Shown piece by piece: positions 6,412-9,211 of a DNA stretch of 9,211 nt (positions are counted from its first letter, which is position 1; the number at the start of each line of letters is the position of its first letter). The notes beneath the pieces are model-generated. The model was not told the origin of the DNA, ran no database searches, and saw only the letters and a program-made list of their open reading frames with translations. The position numbers were made by a program, and so were the translations under genes. Origin of the DNA: Alkaliphilus sp. GTDB lineage: Bacteria > Bacillota > Clostridia > Peptostreptococcales > Natronincolaceae. The stretch is taken from assembly GCA_023230535.1 (NCBI GenBank), contig JALNXC010000032.1, positions 1 through 9,211 on the forward strand, in the 5' to 3' direction.

Positions 6412-6448
6412 AAACACAAAAGATCCTACTTACTAGAGGTGGAGTTGA

Positions 6449-6829
6449 GTGAAAGCGGTAGTTATCACAAATAATTTAAAAGTCAAACAAAAATACGACA
6501 AAGAATACGATGTGGAATTTGTTGACGGAAGTTTGCTGGATGTATTAATAACGGTACGGGACAGAATACATGAAGGGCATAAGTTGCTGACTCACCCTTT
6601 GACGGGCAGTGTCAAACCCAATGAAACACCTTATAAAAGCGTACTTATCTCCTGCGATAAGGGAGATTTGGATTTAGATTCGTTATTAATGATATCATCT
6701 AATATAGAGACCGCCCAAAAATTTATAAATATAAAGAAGCCTATTGAATGGAAAGAAAAAATACTGGCGGATTTTATGGAAATTGATTTGGACTTGATAA
6801 ATAGCGGGATAGAAAGCATGCAACAATAA
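6449..6829 (+). CDS. grdX: GrdX family protein
   Basis: This 126-residue soluble protein belongs to the GrdX family, found in glycine reductase gene clusters; its biochemical role is not established. The sequence begins MKAVVITNNLKVKQKYD and contains EFVDGSLLDVLITVRDRIHEGHKLLTHPLTGSVKPNETPY (residues about 23-62), the most conserved-looking part, rich in His, Pro and Gly. The second half is helical (DSLLMISSNIETAQKF). There is no signal peptide, membrane segment or cysteine pair; the only cysteine is in LISCDKGD. The GTG start is fixed by AGAGGTGGAG six bases upstream. It is the first gene after the three promoters and precedes grdE by 132 bases. A scaffolding or assembly role for the reductase is only inference from constant gene linkage. 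Confidence 0.88.
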   Translation: MKAVVITNNLKVKQKYDKEYDVEFVDGSLLDVLITVRDRIHEGHKLLTHPLTGSVKPNETPYKSVLISCDKGDLDLDSLLMISSNIETAQKFINIKKPIEWKEKILADFMEIDLDLINSGIESMQQ

Positions 6830-6893
6830 CGGGTATATATTTATGATAATGGGCATACACTAAAAGTTGTAAATTTAAATATTATGAAAAATG

Positions 6894-6949
6894 GGCCTAT
6901 AATGGCAACGAAAATGTAATATTCAGTTATAGGCCTTTATAAATAAAGG
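6894..6949 (+). promoter_or_regulatory. Two alternative hairpins ahead of grdE, one covering its ribosome site
   Basis: GGCCTATAA (6894-6902) is exactly complementary to TTATAGGCC (6927-6935), giving a 9-bp stem with a 24-base loop, followed only by TTTAT. A second stem, CCTTTAT (6934-6940) with ATAAAGG (6943-6949), shares bases 6934-6935 with it and takes up the 5' part of the grdE ribosome site AAAGGGAGGTGA (6945-6956). The first stem would thus free the ribosome site and the second hide it. The pairings are read directly; any regulatory use is inference. Confidence 0.4.
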
Positions 6950-6961
6950 GAGGTGAAGCTT

Positions 6962-8248
6962 GTGCGCTTAGAATTAGGTAATATTTTCATCAAAGATGTA
7001 CAGTTCGGTGATTCTACAAAGGTAGAAGGCGGAGTACTTTACATTAACAAGGATGAGATGCTCAAAGAAATTGGTGGGGATGAACACATTAAGAGTATTG
7101 ACATCGACATAACCCGTCCAGGAGATGAGGTCAGAATTACTCCTGTTAAGGACGTCATCGAACCAAGGGTAAAGGTTGAAGGTTCGGGAGCAATATTCCC
7201 AGGAACAGTAAACAAGGTTACCACTGTAGGTAGTGGTCGCACACATGCTTTAAAAAATGTGGCAGTAGTAACAGCAGGAAGAATCGTTGGTTTCCAAGAG
7301 GGTATCATCGATATGTCAGGTCCTGGAGCAGAATATACACCATTTTCTGAATTAAACAACGTAGTAGTTGTTGCAGATGTAGTTGATGGCTTAAAACAAC
7401 ATGCTCACGAAGAGGCTGTAAGGATGGTAGGTTTTAAGGCTGCTGCTTATTTAGGAGAAGCTGGAAGAGAAGTAACACCTGACGAAGTAAAGGTATATGA
7501 AACAGAACCATTACTAGACTCAGTGAAAAAATATCCAGACTTGCCAAAGGTAGGATATGTTTACATGCTTCAAACTCAAGGCTTACTTCATGATACATAT
7601 GTATATGGAGTAGATGCTAAGAAGATTGTTCCAACAATCATATATCCGACAGAAGTTATGGACGGTGCTATTGTAAGCGGTAACTGTGTTTCTGCTTGCG
7701 ATAAAAACCCAACCTATGTTCATATGAACAATCCAATTATTGAGGATCTTTATGAAAAACATGGTAAGGAATTGAACTTTGTAGGTGTAATTATTACAAA
7801 TGAAAACGTTTACCTTGCCGACAAGATGAGATCATCGGATTGGTCTGCAAAATTAGCCGGATTCTTAGGATTAGACGGAGCCATTGTATCTCAAGAGGGC
7901 TTTGGTAATCCTGACACAGACCTTATCATGAACTGTGTTAAAGTTGAAAACGAGGGAATCAAAACTGTTATCGTTACTGATGAGTATGCCGGTAGAGACG
8001 GTGCTTCTCAATCATTAGCGGACGCAGATCCAAAAGCGGATGCTGTTGTAACTAACGGTAATGCTAACGAAGTTATTGTTTTACCACCGATGAAAAAGAT
8101 AATTGGCTCAACAGATTATGTTGATACGATTGCCGGTGGATTCGCAGGAAGTTTAAGAGAAGATGGCAGTATTGAGGTAGAAATCCAAGCAATAACAGCT
8201 TCTACTAATGAAGTAGGATTTGTTAAGTTATCATCTAAAGGATTCTAA
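6962..8248 (+). CDS. grdE: Glycine reductase component B, proprotein GrdE
   Basis: GrdE is the precursor of two subunits of the glycine-specific component B. It cleaves itself at a cysteine, which becomes a pyruvoyl group that forms a Schiff base with glycine before reductive deamination. The cleavage region SGNCVSACDKNPTYVH puts the cysteine at residue 242 (a second at 246), as reported for the clostridial GrdE proprotein; cleavage would give fragments of about 241 and 187 residues. Total length is 428. The start is GTG 6962, giving (M)RLELGNIFIKDVQFG, the family N-terminus, five bases after AAAGGGAGGTGA; an in-frame GTG at 6953 overlaps that ribosome site and is rejected. Its place between grdX and grdA supports the glycine-specific protein over the sarcosine (GrdG) or betaine (GrdH) paralogues. 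Codons such as AAC and ATC look commoner than in the housekeeping genes upstream, fitting very high expression. Confidence 0.93.
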   Translation: MRLELGNIFIKDVQFGDSTKVEGGVLYINKDEMLKEIGGDEHIKSIDIDITRPGDEVRITPVKDVIEPRVKVEGSGAIFPGTVNKVTTVGSGRTHALKNVAVVTAGRIVGFQEGIIDMSGPGAEYTPFSELNNVVVVADVVDGLKQHAHEEAVRMVGFKAAAYLGEAGREVTPDEVKVYETEPLLDSVKKYPDLPKVGYVYMLQTQGLLHDTYVYGVDAKKIVPTIIYPTEVMDGAIVSGNCVSACDKNPTYVHMNNPIIEDLYEKHGKELNFVGVIITNENVYLADKMRSSDWSAKLAGFLGLDGAIVSQEGFGNPDTDLIMNCVKVENEGIKTVIVTDEYAGRDGASQSLADADPKADAVVTNGNANEVIVLPPMKKIIGSTDYVDTIAGGFAGSLREDGSIEVEIQAITASTNEVGFVKLSSKGF

Positions 8249-8328
8249 ACAAAGAATTTAATTCAAGCTTTTTGCATGTTACAATAAAATGGCTTAAAAA
8301 TTAAAACAATAGAAAGGATGGGACTTTT

Positions 8329-8784
8329 ATGGCAGGATTTGATGGAAAGAAAGTCATCATAATCGGCGATAGAGATGGAATTCCAGGCCCAGCTGTCGAA
8401 GAATGTCTAAAAGGCACCGGAGCTGAAGTAGTATTTTCAGCCACCGAGTGTTTTGTGTGAACCGCTGCAGGCGCTATGGACCTTGAGAATCAACAAAGGG
8501 TAAAGGATATTGCTGAAAAATATCCGGCGGAAGATATAGTAGTAATCTTGGGAGGAGCAGAAGCCCAATCCGCAAAATTAATGGGAGACACCGTTACAAC
8601 AGGTGACCCAACCTTTGCAGGCCCATTAGCAGGAGTCCAGTTAGGACTAACAGCGTATCATGCAGTAGAACCACAATTTAAAGAAGCAGTAGATGAAGAT
8701 GTTTATGATGATCAAATCGGTATGATGGAAATGGTACTTGATGTTGATGAAATCGTTGCAGCAATGAATGAAGTAAGAGGATAA
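8329..8784 (+). CDS. grdA: Glycine/sarcosine/betaine reductase component A, selenoprotein GrdA (UGA = Sec44)
   Basis: GrdA is the small redox selenoprotein shared by the glycine, sarcosine and betaine reductases. Its selenol takes the carboxymethyl group from component B as a Se-carboxymethyl-selenoether and passes it to component C, which releases acetyl phosphate; the resulting mixed selenide-disulfide is reduced by thioredoxin. The gene starts at ATG 8329 (MAGFDGKKVIIIGDRDGIPG) after AGAAAGGATGGG and continues through an in-frame TGA at 8458-8460. This TGA is codon 44 in TECFVU, the invariant CxxU redox site (Cys41, Sec44). The frame then runs on unbroken (TAAGAMDLENQQRVKDIAEK) to TAA at 8782-8784, 152 codons with the stop. 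It is not a pseudogene, and reading only from the ATG at 8476 would lose the active site. The length of 151 residues is close to the roughly 158 usual for the family. grdE lies 80 bases upstream and grdB 66 bases downstream. Confidence 0.97.
8458..8499 (+). promoter_or_regulatory. Selenocysteine codon and expected bSECIS region of grdA
   Basis: Bacterial selenocysteine insertion needs a hairpin starting just after the UGA. Here CAGG (8468-8471) can pair with CC-U-(U)-G (8481-8485, one bulged U) around CGCTATGGA, which resembles the short stem with bulged U of bacterial SECIS elements. The fold was made by eye and alternatives exist, including CCTT with AAGG further on. The requirement is established knowledge; the exact stem is not certain. 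Confidence 0.35.
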
Positions 8785-8804
8785 TAATTCCTAAAAATTA
8801 TTAT
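8781..8804 (+). other. AU-only hairpin at the grdA stop codon
   Basis: ATAATAATT (8781-8789) is exactly complementary to AATTATTAT (8796-8804) around CCTAAA, and it includes the grdA stop codon TAA (8782-8784). With only A-U pairs it is weak and has no following T-run, so it is not a convincing terminator. It could be an mRNA end or processing signal between grdA and grdB. Confidence 0.25.
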
Positions 8805-8850
8805 TATTGATTAAATAAATTCCCGTTAAAAATGAGAGAGGGGGGAAAAC

Positions 8851-9211
8851 ATGAGCAAGAAAAAAGTTGTTCATTATATAAATCAATTTTTCGCTGGAAT
8901 CGGTGGAGAAGAAAAAGCTGATCATAAGCCTGAAGTAAGGGAAGGAGTAGTAGGTCCCGGTCTAGGTATAAATGCAGCATTAAAAGATGACGCTGAGATT
9001 ATAGCAACCGTCATTTGTGGTGATACTTATTTCAACGAAAATTTGGAAGAAGCCGAAGCTGCAGTGCTTGAAATGGTTGAAAAATATAATCCTGATCTTT
9101 TCATAGCAGGTCCTGCATTTAATGCCGGTAGATACGGAGTTGCTGCCGGTGCAGTTACAAAAGCCGTAAGTGAAAAGTTAGGTATTCCTGCTGTAACAGC
9201 TATGTATGAGG
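8851..9211 (+). CDS. grdB: Glycine reductase component B, selenoprotein subunit GrdB (3' truncated by window)
   Basis: GrdB is the large, substrate-specific selenoprotein subunit of glycine reductase; together with the GrdE fragments it converts glycine into a carboxymethyl group on GrdA, releasing ammonia. The first 120 residues are visible: MSKKKVVHYINQFFAGIGGEEKAD (1-24), then VREGVVGPGLGINAAL and ATVICGDTYFNEN, and PDLFIAGPAFNAGRYGVAAGAV near the window end. All are characteristic of the GrdB/GrdF/GrdI family. Its selenocysteine codon, normally near residue 350, lies outside the window. The ATG follows GAGAGGGGGGAAAAC. The sarcosine and betaine paralogues GrdF and GrdI are similar in this region; the glycine assignment rests on its place after grdE and grdA. 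Confidence 0.92.
   Translation, partial: MSKKKVVHYINQFFAGIGGEEKADHKPEVREGVVGPGLGINAALKDDAEIIATVICGDTYFNENLEEAEAAVLEMVEKYNPDLFIAGPAFNAGRYGVAAGAVTKAVSEKLGIPAVTAMYE

Larger units (their letters stand above)
5872..6448 (+). other. Non-coding control region of the grd operon
   Basis: These 577 bases hold no convincing gene. They contain three matching promoters and one decayed copy, listed separately. Between them are a 10-base palindrome AAAGTACTTT (5986-5995) and a nine-base-period direct repeat, TTTAGCAAG then TTTAGCAAT (5994-6010). The last 200 bases are a leader for grdX. No clear terminator for the upstream degV gene is visible at 5872-5940, so some read-through is possible. No glycine riboswitch core could be recognised on either strand. 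Confidence 0.7.

Noticed and set aside
6250..6448. Glycine or fluoride riboswitch before grdX
   Set aside because: No glycine aptamer core could be found. The GGTG...CCTAC resemblance to the fluoride motif lacks the required pairing and spacing.
8449..8460. Nonsense mutation making grdA a pseudogene
   Set aside because: The TGA is the expected selenocysteine of the CxxU site; the frame and family sequence continue past it.

Overview
The window looks like the chromosome of a low-GC, Gram-positive anaerobic clostridium that ferments amino acids (a Stickland fermenter). The evidence is the AT-rich sequence, strong AGGAGG-type ribosome binding sites, a T-box leader on tyrS, a YtaF-type sporulation membrane protein, and the start of a selenium-dependent glycine reductase (grd) operon. 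A Peptostreptococcales or Tissierellia-like host is a reasonable inference, but the species cannot be named from sequence alone.

Layout. 1-1017 (+) is the 3' part of an alpha/beta-hydrolase (lipase-like) gene whose 5' end lies outside the window. It converges on tyrS (1151-2383, -), with a hairpin terminator between them. tyrS is preceded by a complete T-box leader (about 2425-2676) with a UAC tyrosine specifier; its promoter lies over the 3' end of ytaF (2689-3306, -). Upstream of ytaF are a 19-bp palindrome over its promoter region and a 17-copy G-rich heptanucleotide tandem repeat (3372-3490). Then come three housekeeping genes on the + strand: ogt (3689-4168, DNA alkyl-cysteine transferase), trmL (4341-4814, tRNA wobble 2'-O-methyltransferase) and a degV-family fatty-acid-binding protein gene (5029-5871).

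From 5872 to 6448 there is a 577-base non-coding region. It carries three near-identical sigma-A-type promoters (TTGATA, 17 bases, TATAAT), a decayed fourth copy, and a leader with a possible RNA fold. It drives grdX (6449-6829), grdE (6962-8248), grdA (8329-8784, with an in-frame UGA selenocysteine codon) and grdB (8851 to the window end, partial). GrdB and the self-cleaved GrdE form the glycine-specific component B, which uses a pyruvoyl group to bind glycine. GrdA is the small selenoprotein that carries the carboxymethyl group to component C (GrdCD, beyond the window), giving acetyl phosphate and so ATP. The thioredoxin genes that sit next to grdX in some relatives are absent here.

The coding content belongs to known families. 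The less explained parts are non-coding: the multiplied promoter array, the paired alternative hairpins over the grdE ribosome binding site, the folded grdX leader, the heptad repeat and the palindrome at ytaF.
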